From an uncultured Acidobacteriia bacterium (lineage in GTDB: Bacteria > Acidobacteriota > Terriglobia > Bryobacterales > Bryobacteraceae), in NCBI GenBank assembly GCA_903875575.1, contig CAIQWJ010000079.1:1-64000 (forward strand): a stretch of DNA of 64,000 bases. The letters run 5' to 3'. The notes under the pieces are model-generated. The model had not been told where the DNA came from and searched no databases. It saw only the letters and a program-made list of their open reading frames with translations. Within the stretch, counting starts at the first letter, position 1, and each line of letters begins with the position of its first letter. This document shows, in pieces, positions 17,809 to 27,277 of this stretch. A program made the translations under genes and the position numbers.

Positions 17809-18216
17809 CTACGGGGCCGGTGTTGCCATCGGCTGGCTCTTATCCACAACATAGACACCAACCATTTTCAACGGCTGTTTACCTGTATTGTGGGCATCGT
17901 GTTTCGCGCCGGCCGGGATGATGAAGGAATCGCCAGCCTTCAGCTTCAGAACGGGCTGGCCTTCCACAAGGATTTCAGCTTCGCCTTCGAGGATGTAAGT
18001 GATCTCCTCGCCCGGGTGCGTGTGACGGCCGGCAAAGGATTCAGGCGCGATTTCGACGCGCGCGATCACGGCTTCCCTTCCCGGCATGGAGATATCTTTC
18101 CGCTGCAGTATGGTGCGCTGAATGGCTGGTGGTTTGGCCGCCGGTGGCGTCTGGGCAAAGAGCGCCCCCGCCACCAGCGCCGCCACGATTGTGCTCGATT
18201 TAGAAACGATTGTCAT
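17809..18216 (-). CDS. Secreted cupin protein
   Basis: A 135-residue single-domain cupin with a signal peptide (VAALVAGALFAQ). Metal-binding motifs are visible: GRHTHPGEEITYILEGEAE (cupin motif 1) and GDSFIIPAGAKHDAHNTG (motif 2). GGAGGAGAA a few bases before the ATG at 18216 fixes the start. Its neighbour is oligogalacturonate lyase, and KdgF, which linearises unsaturated uronates, is a cupin of similar size, so a KdgF-like role is possible but unproven. A decayed fragment of a related gene lies at 10622-10657. Confidence 0.8.
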   Translation of the reverse strand: MTIVSKSSTIVAALVAGALFAQTPPAAKPPAIQRTILQRKDISMPGREAVIARVEIAPESFAGRHTHPGEEITYILEGEAEILVEGQPVLKLKAGDSFIIPAGAKHDAHNTGKQPLKMVGVYVVDKSQPMATPAP

Positions 18217-18779
18217 AAAGGTTCTCCTCCCGAATCCACCGCTGGCGGTGAATTGTCTCCTTTCGATACTACAACTATGAGGCACAGAGGGAGAGCGGGC
18301 AAAGGAGAAGCCGCTGGTCCGGCTTTTCAGGCGGAGGCGCGGAGCGCGAGCAGAACCGTCCGGCATCTGGTCTCGCGGGCAGGGGGACGGCGGGCTTCCA
18401 CAAGCGATAAGGCCACTGGGTGTCGGCCATCTCCCCACAGAACTTCGACGACGTCTTCGAGGGGAGCTTCAAGCGTCAGCGTAGCGGATGCCCGGCCGTT
18501 ATAGTAGTCCCACGACTGAAGATTAAACAGCCTGGACTCGTGCCCGGCAACCAGGCGTTGCTGAAGAGAAGTCACGGAGGCGGCGTCCGTGACGGGAAAC
18601 GTCCATGCAACATGGAGTGCGTTTCGGATACTCCCGAATTGTGGCAATCAGCTATAGAGTGGCGCGCGGCGGGAAAGTTCTCAGAATTAATTTCCGCGCG
18701 CCACTCTGCTGTCAGCTTTCCGCTGTCAGCTATCCGCGCTTTTCGCTTCCGGCCCCGCCTTCGGCCGGCCGGATTCGCC
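18217..18779. other. Intergenic stretch with one weak candidate gene
   Basis: Between the cupin and the second TonB receptor I see only the uncertain minus-strand frame at 18327-18647. Bases 18655-18780 contain repetitive GC-rich text (CTGTCAGCTTTCCGCTGTCAG, cut short here) and no gene. Confidence 0.4.
18327..18647 (-). CDS. Hypothetical protein (106 aa), weak
   Basis: A frame with TTG start giving a plausible soluble protein (VTDAASVTSLQQRLVAGHES, RLFNLQSWDYYNGRASATL, TLEAPLEDVVEVLWGDGRHP). The composition looks protein-like over most of its length, but there is no clear ribosome-binding site and I recognise no family. It may be real or chance. Confidence 0.3.
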   Translation of the reverse strand: MPQFGSIRNALHVAWTFPVTDAASVTSLQQRLVAGHESRLFNLQSWDYYNGRASATLTLEAPLEDVVEVLWGDGRHPVALSLVEARRPPARETRCRTVLLALRASA

Positions 18780-21700
18780 TCAGAAGATTACCTTCAGCGC
18801 GAACTGGATCTGTCGCGGCGAATAGGTGCTGCGGATGGTGCCGAACGCCGAACTGGTGGTTGTCGCGGTGGGCGGCGAAAAGTTCGTCCGGTTCAGAACA
18901 TTGAAAAACTCGCTGCGGAACTGGATGCGGAGACCTTCCCGAAGAGTGAAAGACTTATTGACACCGCTATCCATCTGCCAGAAACCGGGCGCACGAAAAG
19001 CATCACGGCCGAGATTGCCGAAGGGGGCATTCGCCGGGGGGGTAGTGAAGGTGTAGCCGGCGAAATAGTGATTTACGAGGTCGTTGGTATTCTGGCTGAT
19101 ACCGCTGCCGGAGACGTTGGGACGAAGAACTGCCAGTCCACGGTAATCCGCGATGGAGCCGGAGACATCGTTGGCAGCCGAGGGTCCATAGTTCACGTTT
19201 ATCGCAGTACCGGTATGAGCGGTATTGACCACGTTGACTTCCCAGCCACCCAGCAGCGCATTCGCCACAGCATTCATGCCGCCGCCGAACTGCCGCCCCT
19301 TGCCGAACGGAAGCTGATAGACAACGCTGGTGACGTCGCTCAGTTTCAGATCGAAGCTGGAGGGGCCGTATTCGTTTCTGAGATCGTGGATGTTCTGGGC
19401 GTTGGCAACCGTGTAGCCTGGATAGACTTCCAGTGCCTGTTCGGAATCGCCCATGGCTTTCGACCAGGTGAATGAATTCAGGAGGTAAAGACCGTTGCCA
19501 TTGCGATGTTCCGTGCGCACGGAGAGGCCGTTGTAGTTGTTCTGGCCGACGGGATCCACCCACGTGATGGGACCGAAGGCCGAAATCGGGACTCTTGCCT
19601 GCACGCCGAGCGTTCCACCTGCCGCATTGGGGTTCGCCTGATTAAAGTTGCCAATGATCGGGAGTCGCGTACTGGAGTTGCCGTTATATGCCACCTCAAC
19701 CACGGTATTGGGAGTGAACTGGTGCTGCACGGAAAACAACCAATTCATCACCATGGGCCAGCGAGTGTTGGGATCGACATAGTCCACGTTGGAATTCACA
19801 GGATTAAAGTTCGCGGGCGAACTGATGCCGGTCGTGAAGGCGTTCGCAGTGGTCAGGAACCCGGCGGGAAGCTTGCCGCCGTTGGGGATGGATTGCGAGA
19901 TCGTACCGAAGATGATCTGCGGAGCGTTGATGTTTTCGAGTGCACTGCCAACGCGATTGAAGAAGGAGTAGCTGATGCCTTCGCCCGCGCGGATGACGGT
20001 CTTTGAATCCACGTTGTAAGCCGCGCCAATCCGGGGGCCGAAATCGAGATGATCCGGTTTGACGAGCGCCCGGCTGTAAAGACTGCCGTCTTTCGCCTGA
20101 AGCAGAGAGTTGGTGGTGGGATCGAAGTTCGTCCAGTTGTTGTCACGCTCCCAGATGGGCGTGGCGAATTCGTAGCGCATGCCCAGGTTCAGCGTCAGTT
20201 TACGACTGGCGTGGTAATCGTCCTGCAGGTAGAAGGACTGGACGTGCTGGCGCTGATTGGTGACGACGCTGTTGCCCAGTGCGATCGTGCTGGGAAGGCC
20301 GAACATGAAATCGGCCAGATTGAAGCTGGAGGAATCGCCGGGGATGGCACAACCTGTCGCAAGGCCCAGCAGAGCACAGGTGGGCTTGCTGAACTGCCCG
20401 GCGTAGGTATTGGAGCCATAGAGGGGGTTGACGTCAAGGACTTCCGTGCGGATGGCGACGAATTCATAACCCGCTTTGAGCGCATGGAGGCCCATGGTGC
20501 GGCTGTAGCTGAATTTCGGATTGAAAGACGTCGGGTTCTGGTACTGGGGATTCGTCGCCTGGCGGCCGAAAGCGTTAAAGCCGCTGACAGACTGGGTGTT
20601 CAGACCACCCGTCAGCTGGGGCGAGGTGGGAAGGCCGGTAATACCGTAGAGAGCCTGCATGCTCGGACCACCAAGGAAAGGCGGGCTCTTGCCGGCCACG
20701 ACGTGGTCGAAGCCGAGGCGGGCATCCAGCACGGAGCGGGAATCCAGCGTCCAGGTGTAGCCCGCGGCAGCCTGCTGCTGAATCGCGTGAATGTAACCAT
20801 TGCCGCCACCACCGGAAGGACCGGAAATATCGGGCTGGTAGTACTGCAGATCCTTACGCTGGCTGAAGCGAAGGAAGGCGCTCATGTTGTCGGCGATCTG
20901 GCCGTCGATTTTGGCGTCGTATTTGTCGTAGTAGTCCCGGACGAGCAGGAGTGCTTCGAGATTATTGGCGCGATTGGGGCCGTTCTGCGCCGGGAGCCCG
21001 TTGAGAACGGCTGCGGCGAACGGATTGATCTGAGACAGCGGAATCGTGGAACCGCCCGCGTAAAGGGTCTGGGTTGCCGGATTGAAGACGCTGACTCCCT
21101 GGCCGTTCGCTGGATTGATGAGCATGCCCGCGCGGTCAGTCGCGGATGGCGTGGAATCGAAGTTCAGATAGCGCTGTAGTTGACGCTGACCTTCATAATC
21201 GCCGAAGTAGAACAGCTTGTTCTTCACGATCGGACCACCGATGGTGGTGCCGAACTGATTGCGCTGGAGAGTCGGTTTCTGAAAGATGGCGCAGCAGAAG
21301 GTGAAACCGGTGGCGTTGAGATTTGTATTGCGGAGAAACTCGTAGGCAGTGCCGTGAATCGCGTTGGAACCGGAGCGCATGGCGGCGTTAATGACACCAC
21401 CGCCGACTCTGCCGTATTCGGCGCTGAAGTTGCTGGTTAGCACCTTGAATTCCGCGATGGCATCCGGCGAGGGCTGCACGACCTGACTTGAAAAGCCCTG
21501 ATTGCTGGGCGAGTAAGCGTTGTTGTCTAGGCCATCCATCAGGAAGTTGTTATAGGTGCTGCGCATGCCGTTGATGTTGAACGAGCCTTCGCGGGGCGTG
21601 CCGCTCGGAGAGAAAAGAGCGCCGATGGGCGATTTGTTCACGTTGGTTGAGAGCAGCGCGAGATCGGAATAATTTCGACCGTTGAGCGGAAGTTCCGTGA

Positions 21701-22127
21701 CCTGCCGCGAGTTGACCACCTGACCGTGTTCGCTGGAATCGGAGTCGAGAATGGAGGCGGCACCGGTTACTTCAATGGTCTGAGAAATCACTCCGACCTG
21801 AAGTGTGAGATCGACGCGCTGGCGGGCGTCCACCGCAACGCCGACATTCTTAGCGGAAGTCTTTGAGAAGCCTGGCGCGTCGGCGGCCACGGTGTACTGC
21901 CCCAGCCTCACGTTGAAGAACTGATAGTTGCCACTTTCATCCGTGATTGTTTTCGCTTCGATGCCTGTCGCCTGGCTGGTCAGAGTGACGTTCGCCTTCG
22001 CGACCACACCGTTGCCAGGATCGCGAACGACACCCAGCACTTCGCCGTTTTCGGACTGTGCCAGAACAGCGGATGGAAGCACAATGACGCATACCGCAAA
22101 GAGAACTTTCAGAGCATTCTTTTTCAT
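18780..22127 (-). CDS. TonB-dependent receptor, Oar-like (second)
   Basis: A 1115-residue receptor of the same architecture as the one at 11364: signal peptide (MKKNALKVLFAVCVIVLPSA), carboxypeptidase-regulatory domain (GEVLGVVRDPGNGVVAKANV), plug (VTELPLNGRNYSDLALLSTN, RSGSNAIHGTAYEFLRNTNL) and barrel ending in Phe (IQFALKVIF). GAGGT about 9 nt upstream of the ATG at 22127 supports this start over 22220. It is a separate gene, not a tandem copy: identity with the first receptor is restricted to conserved motifs. It is divergent from the TPR/glycosyltransferase pair. Confidence 0.9.
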   Translation of the reverse strand: MKKNALKVLFAVCVIVLPSAVLAQSENGEVLGVVRDPGNGVVAKANVTLTSQATGIEAKTITDESGNYQFFNVRLGQYTVAADAPGFSKTSAKNVGVAVDARQRVDLTLQVGVISQTIEVTGAASILDSDSSEHGQVVNSRQVTELPLNGRNYSDLALLSTNVNKSPIGALFSPSGTPREGSFNINGMRSTYNNFLMDGLDNNAYSPSNQGFSSQVVQPSPDAIAEFKVLTSNFSAEYGRVGGGVINAAMRSGSNAIHGTAYEFLRNTNLNATGFTFCCAIFQKPTLQRNQFGTTIGGPIVKNKLFYFGDYEGQRQLQRYLNFDSTPSATDRAGMLINPANGQGVSVFNPATQTLYAGGSTIPLSQINPFAAAVLNGLPAQNGPNRANNLEALLLVRDYYDKYDAKIDGQIADNMSAFLRFSQRKDLQYYQPDISGPSGGGGNGYIHAIQQQAAAGYTWTLDSRSVLDARLGFDHVVAGKSPPFLGGPSMQALYGITGLPTSPQLTGGLNTQSVSGFNAFGRQATNPQYQNPTSFNPKFSYSRTMGLHALKAGYEFVAIRTEVLDVNPLYGSNTYAGQFSKPTCALLGLATGCAIPGDSSSFNLADFMFGLPSTIALGNSVVTNQRQHVQSFYLQDDYHASRKLTLNLGMRYEFATPIWERDNNWTNFDPTTNSLLQAKDGSLYSRALVKPDHLDFGPRIGAAYNVDSKTVIRAGEGISYSFFNRVGSALENINAPQIIFGTISQSIPNGGKLPAGFLTTANAFTTGISSPANFNPVNSNVDYVDPNTRWPMVMNWLFSVQHQFTPNTVVEVAYNGNSSTRLPIIGNFNQANPNAAGGTLGVQARVPISAFGPITWVDPVGQNNYNGLSVRTEHRNGNGLYLLNSFTWSKAMGDSEQALEVYPGYTVANAQNIHDLRNEYGPSSFDLKLSDVTSVVYQLPFGKGRQFGGGMNAVANALLGGWEVNVVNTAHTGTAINVNYGPSAANDVSGSIADYRGLAVLRPNVSGSGISQNTNDLVNHYFAGYTFTTPPANAPFGNLGRDAFRAPGFWQMDSGVNKSFTLREGLRIQFRSEFFNVLNRTNFSPPTATTTSSAFGTIRSTYSPRQIQFALKVIF

Positions 22128-22272
22128 AAGTCGGGACCTCAAGTCAGTCATCGTCGCAGATGATTGTTTCGTTCCGTTGACATGACAGTTACCAGCGGAA
22201 GACTGACGCGGAGAATTCACGTTTCTGTCGTGCAGTTGAAACGGTGATTACGTCAAGCTGGGCGTAGAGAGA

Positions 22273-23301
22273 ATGAAGAGACCCTCCTGCGTATCGCGTC
22301 GCCTTGTTTGCGGTGTGGCAGCTGCGCTGATTTCGGCGCAGGCGTTTGCACAGCAGGCTGATCCGGAAAGGCTGATTGAGGCAGGTCACTGGAAGCGCGC
22401 GCGGGCATTGGTGGAGACCCGGCTGCGACAGTCACCGGGCGATGCCCTCTCTACCTATCTGCTCTCGCAGATACACCATGCCTTCGGGGACGATTCAACG
22501 CCCAGGCAGCTGGCCGAAACAGCGGTGGCTCTGGATCGCTCGGTGGCGAAGTATCACCGCCAGCTGGCGGAGACGATGGGCATACAGGCGCAACATGCCG
22601 GGCCGATTCAGCTGATCGTGCTGGCCCGGCAATTCCGCAGGGAACTGGACACTGCGATTGCGCTCGACCCGCACGACGTCCTGGCGCAGCGCGACTTATT
22701 GGAATATTTTCTGGTGGCTCCGGGAATCGCAGGCGGCGATGTGCAGAAGGCGGCGGGCGTGGCCGAACACATGGCGGAGCTTGACGTTGCGGAAGGCTTA
22801 CTGGCACGGGCACGAGTGGCGCAGTACCGGGGGCAGACGTCGCAGGCGGAAGGATTCCTGCGCCGCGCGGCCAGTTCACAGCCAACCAGCGTGCGCGCAC
22901 AGTTGGAACTGGCGCGTTTCCACGCGGCGAAGGAACATTTCAATCGGGAAGCTGCGGAGACAGAGGCGAAAGAAGTCCTGAAGATCGACCGCAGCCGGGC
23001 CGAAGCCTGGGCGATTCTGGCGGAGATCTATGCCGGCATCGGCCAGTGGACGGATTTGGACGACACACTGTCGGAAGCAACCCGTGAGATCCCCGACGAT
23101 CTGGCACCGTATTACCGGGCGGCCGAAACGCTGCTCGGGAATGCCCGTGACCCTGTGCGGGCCGAACGATACCTGAGGACTTACCTTACCCAGGAAACGG
23201 AAGGCAACGAACCAACCTCGGCCGATGCGTGGCGGAAGCTTGACCTGGCGATTAAGGCACAGGGCGGCCAGGTGCATACGAGTCATAGCGGCACGAAATA
23301 A
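22273..23301 (+). CDS. Exported TPR protein
   Basis: A 342-residue protein with a signal peptide (GVAAALISAQAFAQQ) and TPR-like helical repeats throughout (AGHWKRARALVETRLRQSPG, RRAASSQPTSVRAQLELARF, IDRSRAEAWAILAEIYAGIG). TPRs form scaffolds for protein contact; no enzyme motif is present. The glycosyltransferase gene begins 9 bp downstream, so the two are probably co-transcribed and may act together at the envelope. Confidence 0.8.
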   Translation: MKRPSCVSRRLVCGVAAALISAQAFAQQADPERLIEAGHWKRARALVETRLRQSPGDALSTYLLSQIHHAFGDDSTPRQLAETAVALDRSVAKYHRQLAETMGIQAQHAGPIQLIVLARQFRRELDTAIALDPHDVLAQRDLLEYFLVAPGIAGGDVQKAAGVAEHMAELDVAEGLLARARVAQYRGQTSQAEGFLRRAASSQPTSVRAQLELARFHAAKEHFNREAAETEAKEVLKIDRSRAEAWAILAEIYAGIGQWTDLDDTLSEATREIPDDLAPYYRAAETLLGNARDPVRAERYLRTYLTQETEGNEPTSADAWRKLDLAIKAQGGQVHTSHSGTK

Positions 23302-23310
23302 AGGAGCGAT

Positions 23311-24480
23311 ATGGCGCGAAAGATCACCCTGCTTTACGTGGATGCCGGCGGCGGTCATCGCGCGGCGGCAACTGCGCTCATGGACGCCATCCGCATCCAG
23401 CGGCGACCGTGGGATGTGGAGGCGGTCTGCATCCAGGACGTTTTCGATTCCGTCGATTTTATTCAACAGGCGACGGGTATCCGTTTTCAGGATGTCTACA
23501 ACATCATGTTGCGTCGCGGCTGGACGCTCTGCTCCGCGCAAATGATCCGGCTGATGCATGGAGTCATACGGATGAGCCATGCGAGACAGGTTTCGGCATT
23601 CCGGGATTACTGGCGCGGCACGAAGCCGGATATGGTGGTTTCCCTGATACCGCATTTCAACCGCGCCATCCGGGAAGCACTCAGCGACGTTTGGCCAGAT
23701 GTTCCTTACATCACAGTGCTCACGGACATCGCCGATTATCCGCCGCATTTCTGGATGGAACCGATGGATCAGTACGTGGTCTGCGGCTCCGAACGCGCGG
23801 AGAGGCAGGCTCGGGCGATCGGGCTGCCGGAGGCGAGGATCTTCCGGGCTTCCGGCATGATTCTGCATCCGCGCTTTTATGAGAACACGAATATGAATCG
23901 AGATATGGAGCGTGCACACCTGGGCCTGAAACCGGATGTGCCGACCGGGCTTGTCCTGTTCGGGGGTGAGGGCTCCGCTGAAATGGTGGAGATTGCAAAG
24001 GCGCTGCGCGGCACCGAACCCGGCGTTCAGCTCATCATGCTCTGCGGGAAGAATGCGAAAGTGGCCGCGCAACTGAGAGCCATGAACGACGCTCCCGACA
24101 TGTTTGTGCAGGGCTTCACCCGGGACATTCCGTCTTATATGGCACTGGCCGATTTCTTTATCGGCAAGCCGGGGCCGGGCAGCATCAGCGAGGCACTTTC
24201 CAAAGGTCTGCCTGTCATTGTACGGCGCAATATCAGGACGCTGGCGCATGAGCGTTACAACGCGGATTGGGTGGAGGAACAAGGCGTCGGACTGGTGGCC
24301 AGAAATCCTGCCGGCATACGGCGTGCGGTGGAGACAATCCTGGCACCGGAGAACTGTGTCGGTTTTCGTGAGCGCGTGGCGAGCGTCAGGAACGAGGCGG
24401 TGTTCGAAATTCCAGCGATGCTGGAAAGGGTTCTTGAGACTACCGTGCCGGAGGATTCACGCGTGCTGACCCTGGTCTAA
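23311..24480 (+). CDS. MGDG synthase-like glycosyltransferase
   Basis: A 389-residue GT-B glycosyltransferase of the diacylglycerol galactosyl/glucosyltransferase group (GT28). The N-terminal half shows ITLLYVDAGGGHRAAATAL, the hallmark of MGDG_synth proteins. The C-terminal half shows VLFGGEGSAEMVEIAKAL, FVQGFTRDIPSYMALADFFI and GKPGPGSISEALSKGLPVIV, the nucleotide-sugar site. The expected reaction is transfer of Gal or Glc from UDP-sugar to diacylglycerol at the inner membrane. GGAG lies 7 nt before the ATG. Sugar and acceptor cannot be told from sequence. Confidence 0.85.
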   Translation: MARKITLLYVDAGGGHRAAATALMDAIRIQRRPWDVEAVCIQDVFDSVDFIQQATGIRFQDVYNIMLRRGWTLCSAQMIRLMHGVIRMSHARQVSAFRDYWRGTKPDMVVSLIPHFNRAIREALSDVWPDVPYITVLTDIADYPPHFWMEPMDQYVVCGSERAERQARAIGLPEARIFRASGMILHPRFYENTNMNRDMERAHLGLKPDVPTGLVLFGGEGSAEMVEIAKALRGTEPGVQLIMLCGKNAKVAAQLRAMNDAPDMFVQGFTRDIPSYMALADFFIGKPGPGSISEALSKGLPVIVRRNIRTLAHERYNADWVEEQGVGLVARNPAGIRRAVETILAPENCVGFRERVASVRNEAVFEIPAMLERVLETTVPEDSRVLTLV

Positions 24481-24486
24481 AGCGGA

Positions 24487-25722
24487 CTACTTCGCATGGT
24501 CAGGCAGCCGATTGTGCCTCGCGATTTCGCCAAGGTACGTCGCGCTGGGTTTCTGCGTGCGCTCCTGCGTCGCGCGATCCACCGCAACCAGGCCAAACCT
24601 GGGACGGTAGCCCATAATCCACTCAAAGTTATCCAGCAAGGACCAATGGATGTAGGCGCGAATATCGATGCCGTCGGCCAGGCAATTTTGAACGCCCGTC
24701 AGCGCCCGGCGGATGTATTCGATCCTTCGCTCGTCGTCGTCCGTCGCGACGCCATTCTCCGTGATATACAGCGGGACCTTGACACGCGCATTCGCGTAAC
24801 GTAAACACGCTTCCAGCGCTTCGGGCCAGAACTCGTAACCCATCTGCGTGGTTTCGGAACCCGGCTCAGGGCTCAGGTCGCTGCGTTTGCCCACGCGGCA
24901 TCGGGTGTAGGTCTGGACACCCAGAAAATCGCTTTTGTCCGCAGCCGCGAGCCAGGGATCGTAAACTTCCGCGCATTTTTTATCCCGCTTACTATCGTGG
25001 CCGACCGGCTGTTCATCCTGCATCGAAATGCTGACGCCGACCGGATAGTGACCGGGGCCTGACTTGATGGTTTCGTACGCCAGAACGTGAGCCGCGGTCA
25101 TGCGATCCCGCAGCTTTTCGCCATCGCCGAGGAAAAAGCACCCGAACTTATCGGAGCCGATGGCGCGGGCCGCGGCCTTCGCCATCCGCTTGACTTTCAC
25201 GAAGGGGATCTCGCTGACCGGGAGCCAGCGCAGGAGCATGGGCAGATTCGGTTCGTTGAAAGTCGTCGCGTAGTGCAGCAGATCTCCCAGGTGACGCGAA
25301 ACGCGCCCGCAGTAGCGTACGAACAAGTCGGTGGATTCAGACTTCTCCCAGCCTCCCATGGCGGCAAACCAGCGCGGAGAGCTGAAGTGGTAAAGCGTAA
25401 CCATCGGGGTAATGCCGTTCTCATGGCAGGCGGCCAGAACGCGGCGATAGTGCTCGATCGCAGCCATGGAGAAATGCCCTCGCTCGGATTCAATGCGCGC
25501 CCACTCGATGGAAAACCGGTAGGTATTGAAACCGAGCTTCGCCAGCATCCGGATGTCTTTTGGATAGAGGCGAAGGTGATCGCAGGCGTCGAGAGACGGC
25601 TCGGCAAAGAGAGTTGGCTCAATGTGTTCCAGCACCCACAGGTCGCTGTTGATGTTGTTGCCTTCCACCTGGTGCGCGGCTGTTGCAGCACCCCAGAGAA
25701 AGCCACGAGGGAAGGCGGACAC
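24487..25722 (-). CDS. GH1 beta-glucosidase-like enzyme
   Basis: A 411-residue glycoside hydrolase of family 1. Start of the barrel: FPRGFLWGAATAAHQVEGNN. Acid/base: TTFNEPNLPML. Nucleophile: VPLYITENGVATDD. Aglycone end: IHWSLLDNFEWIMGYRPRFG. Family members release beta-linked glucose, galactose or related sugars. It is somewhat shorter than the usual 440-480. The GTG at 25722 overlaps the stop of the upstream gene by one base and has GGAG about 11 nt upstream; upstream codons in the same frame have no GH1 content. No signal peptide, so cytoplasmic. Third gene of the PHP-DUF2062-GH1 operon. Confidence 0.9.
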   Translation of the reverse strand: MSAFPRGFLWGAATAAHQVEGNNINSDLWVLEHIEPTLFAEPSLDACDHLRLYPKDIRMLAKLGFNTYRFSIEWARIESERGHFSMAAIEHYRRVLAACHENGITPMVTLYHFSSPRWFAAMGGWEKSESTDLFVRYCGRVSRHLGDLLHYATTFNEPNLPMLLRWLPVSEIPFVKVKRMAKAAARAIGSDKFGCFFLGDGEKLRDRMTAAHVLAYETIKSGPGHYPVGVSISMQDEQPVGHDSKRDKKCAEVYDPWLAAADKSDFLGVQTYTRCRVGKRSDLSPEPGSETTQMGYEFWPEALEACLRYANARVKVPLYITENGVATDDDERRIEYIRRALTGVQNCLADGIDIRAYIHWSLLDNFEWIMGYRPRFGLVAVDRATQERTQKPSATYLGEIARHNRLPDHAK

Positions 25723-26159
25723 TAGGCGGGGCACTCCGTGGTGTGCAGACTGGCGGAGCGACGGCCCCGCAGGACGACGGCAAGAATCAGGTACAGGACA
25801 ACACCGGCGGGGAGGCAGAAGCAGCACCAGCCCACAATCGCGTTGCGCGCCGCGTCCGCCAGATTCCATGCGGCAGGCGTATGTACCGCACCCAGAACAA
25901 GAACCCTCTCGCCCGCACGGCCGAGCGGGACGAGCAGCGCAAGTTGCAGAGGTGAGCTGATTTGGTTGATCAACTGAATTGCGGGCAGGTTCAGACGAAA
26001 CACCATCGCCACGCCGACACAGAGAATGGTGGGACAGCCGTAAACGGGGAATACGCCGAGGACCAGTCCCAGCACGACGATCAGAGCGGTCGCTTCGGGG
26101 GATAAGCCTTTAATAGAAGCGCGGATGCGGGTTATCTGCGCGCGCACGCGGGTCTTCAC
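25722..26159 (-). CDS. DUF2062 membrane protein
   Basis: A 145-residue integral membrane protein of the DUF2062 family (GLSPEATALIVVLGLVLGVF, PVYGCPTILCVGVAMVF, LNLPAIQLINQISSPLQLAL). The GTG at 26159 overlaps the stop of the PHP gene by 4 bases (GTGA), with GGAGAG 8 nt upstream, so translation is coupled. The family's role is unknown; DUF2062 proteins often sit beside glycosyltransferases and envelope polysaccharide genes, which fits the glycosidase and lipid glycosyltransferase here. Confidence 0.8.
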   Translation of the reverse strand: MKTRVRAQITRIRASIKGLSPEATALIVVLGLVLGVFPVYGCPTILCVGVAMVFRLNLPAIQLINQISSPLQLALLVPLGRAGERVLVLGAVHTPAAWNLADAARNAIVGWCCFCLPAGVVLYLILAVVLRGRRSASLHTTECPA

Positions 26160-27277
26160 GGCAGAATCTCTCCACGCTCTGTCAGGAAGGGACGCAGGGC
26201 AAAGCGCAGCTCCGGCGCAGCCAGCAGGCGCAGGAACGCGGTTAGGGTCTTTAGCGGCGCGGTCATCACCCATGGAGTGCGCTTGCGCCATAACTCAGTG
26301 AGGGAACGCGTCACGCCATCGTCATCGCGATAGAAGATGCGGTCGGTCCAGCGTTCGCGGCCAGGCTGGCCGGGATAGGGGCGCAGAACATCCCACGCCA
26401 TCTCGATGATGCGAAGTGCCATCGGCTCCCGATAATGCGGCATGAAGTACGGCATGCTCACACCCTGACGGATCTCCGCGACGAACTCCGCGAAGGACGC
26501 GGCGTTGGTGAGATTGATGCAGGCGGAGGGCTCGCATGCGTGTCTGTCACCGCCGGAAATGAGCGGCCGGTTGTGCATCTGCGCCAGTTCGATGACAGCG
26601 AGGTTTTCTTTCCAGCCACGCGTACCGTTGAGTTCAAAGGCGTGGATCGAGCGGTTGCACTCCCGCAGCAGGCGGGGGAGCGCGATGTCGTGATCGGCCC
26701 GGGTAATGCCCTCTTCCAGCCAAAGAGGGTGATTCAGAACCACCAGAACATCGGGCGTCTGTGCCAGTCCGCGCAGAAGGCCAGGAAGCAGGTCTTCATC
26801 CGGTGCCACAGTGAAGGCGGTCAGCATCGACATGATTTCACGCGCGGAAGCGGGAGGCAGATTGTGAATGCCGAAGTGAAAGATGGAGCGGGCGTACGGG
26901 ACGGTCCATTCCACGGAGACGGGAACCTCCCGGGGGTCGGCAGCCACCTGAAGCGACATGCCGGCTTCGATGGTGTCGTGATCGGTCAATGAGACGAGGG
27001 GGCGCAGCCGGAGCGCTTCAATCTGTTTTCTTTCGAGCCGCAACGCCGCCGCCGGGCTCATGGGCGGAGTCCAGAAAGCACGGGCGAAGTTGATCTGTTG
27101 GGGGCCCTGCTGATAGCCGCTGACGATCTGAGAAACGACGGGAGCTTTATGGAGATAACCCGGAAGGAAGTCGAGGCACTCTTCGGAGTGCAAAGTGTGT
27201 CCATGCAGGCAGACACCGGAGCGAAACCGCGAGACCAGTGAGGAATCCTTCCAGGCGAAGCCGATTGTCCTGTCCAT
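26156..27277 (-). CDS. PHP-domain phosphoesterase-like protein
   Basis: A 373-residue protein with the metal-binding motifs of the PHP superfamily in order: LHGHTLHSEE (residues about 25-34), SLTDHDTIEAG (about 96-106), LNHPLWL (about 178-184) and SGGDRHACEPS (about 236-246). PHP proteins hydrolyse phosphate esters using two or three metals. Typical ones have the first motif as HxHT; here HGHTLHS is present, so the site looks usable. Its substrate is unknown. First gene of the coupled operon with DUF2062 and GH1. Confidence 0.75.
   Translation of the reverse strand: MDRTIGFAWKDSSLVSRFRSGVCLHGHTLHSEECLDFLPGYLHKAPVVSQIVSGYQQGPQQINFARAFWTPPMSPAAALRLERKQIEALRLRPLVSLTDHDTIEAGMSLQVAADPREVPVSVEWTVPYARSIFHFGIHNLPPASAREIMSMLTAFTVAPDEDLLPGLLRGLAQTPDVLVVLNHPLWLEEGITRADHDIALPRLLRECNRSIHAFELNGTRGWKENLAVIELAQMHNRPLISGGDRHACEPSACINLTNAASFAEFVAEIRQGVSMPYFMPHYREPMALRIIEMAWDVLRPYPGQPGRERWTDRIFYRDDDGVTRSLTELWRKRTPWVMTAPLKTLTAFLRLLAAPELRFALRPFLTERGEILP

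Noticed and set aside
20049-21179. Open plus-strand frame of 376 codons
   Set aside because: Antisense to the second TonB receptor barrel, which is complete; no family content.
22876-24282. Open minus-strand frame of 468 codons
   Set aside because: Antisense to the TPR and glycosyltransferase genes, His/Arg-rich without family content; an effect of codon bias in GC-rich DNA.
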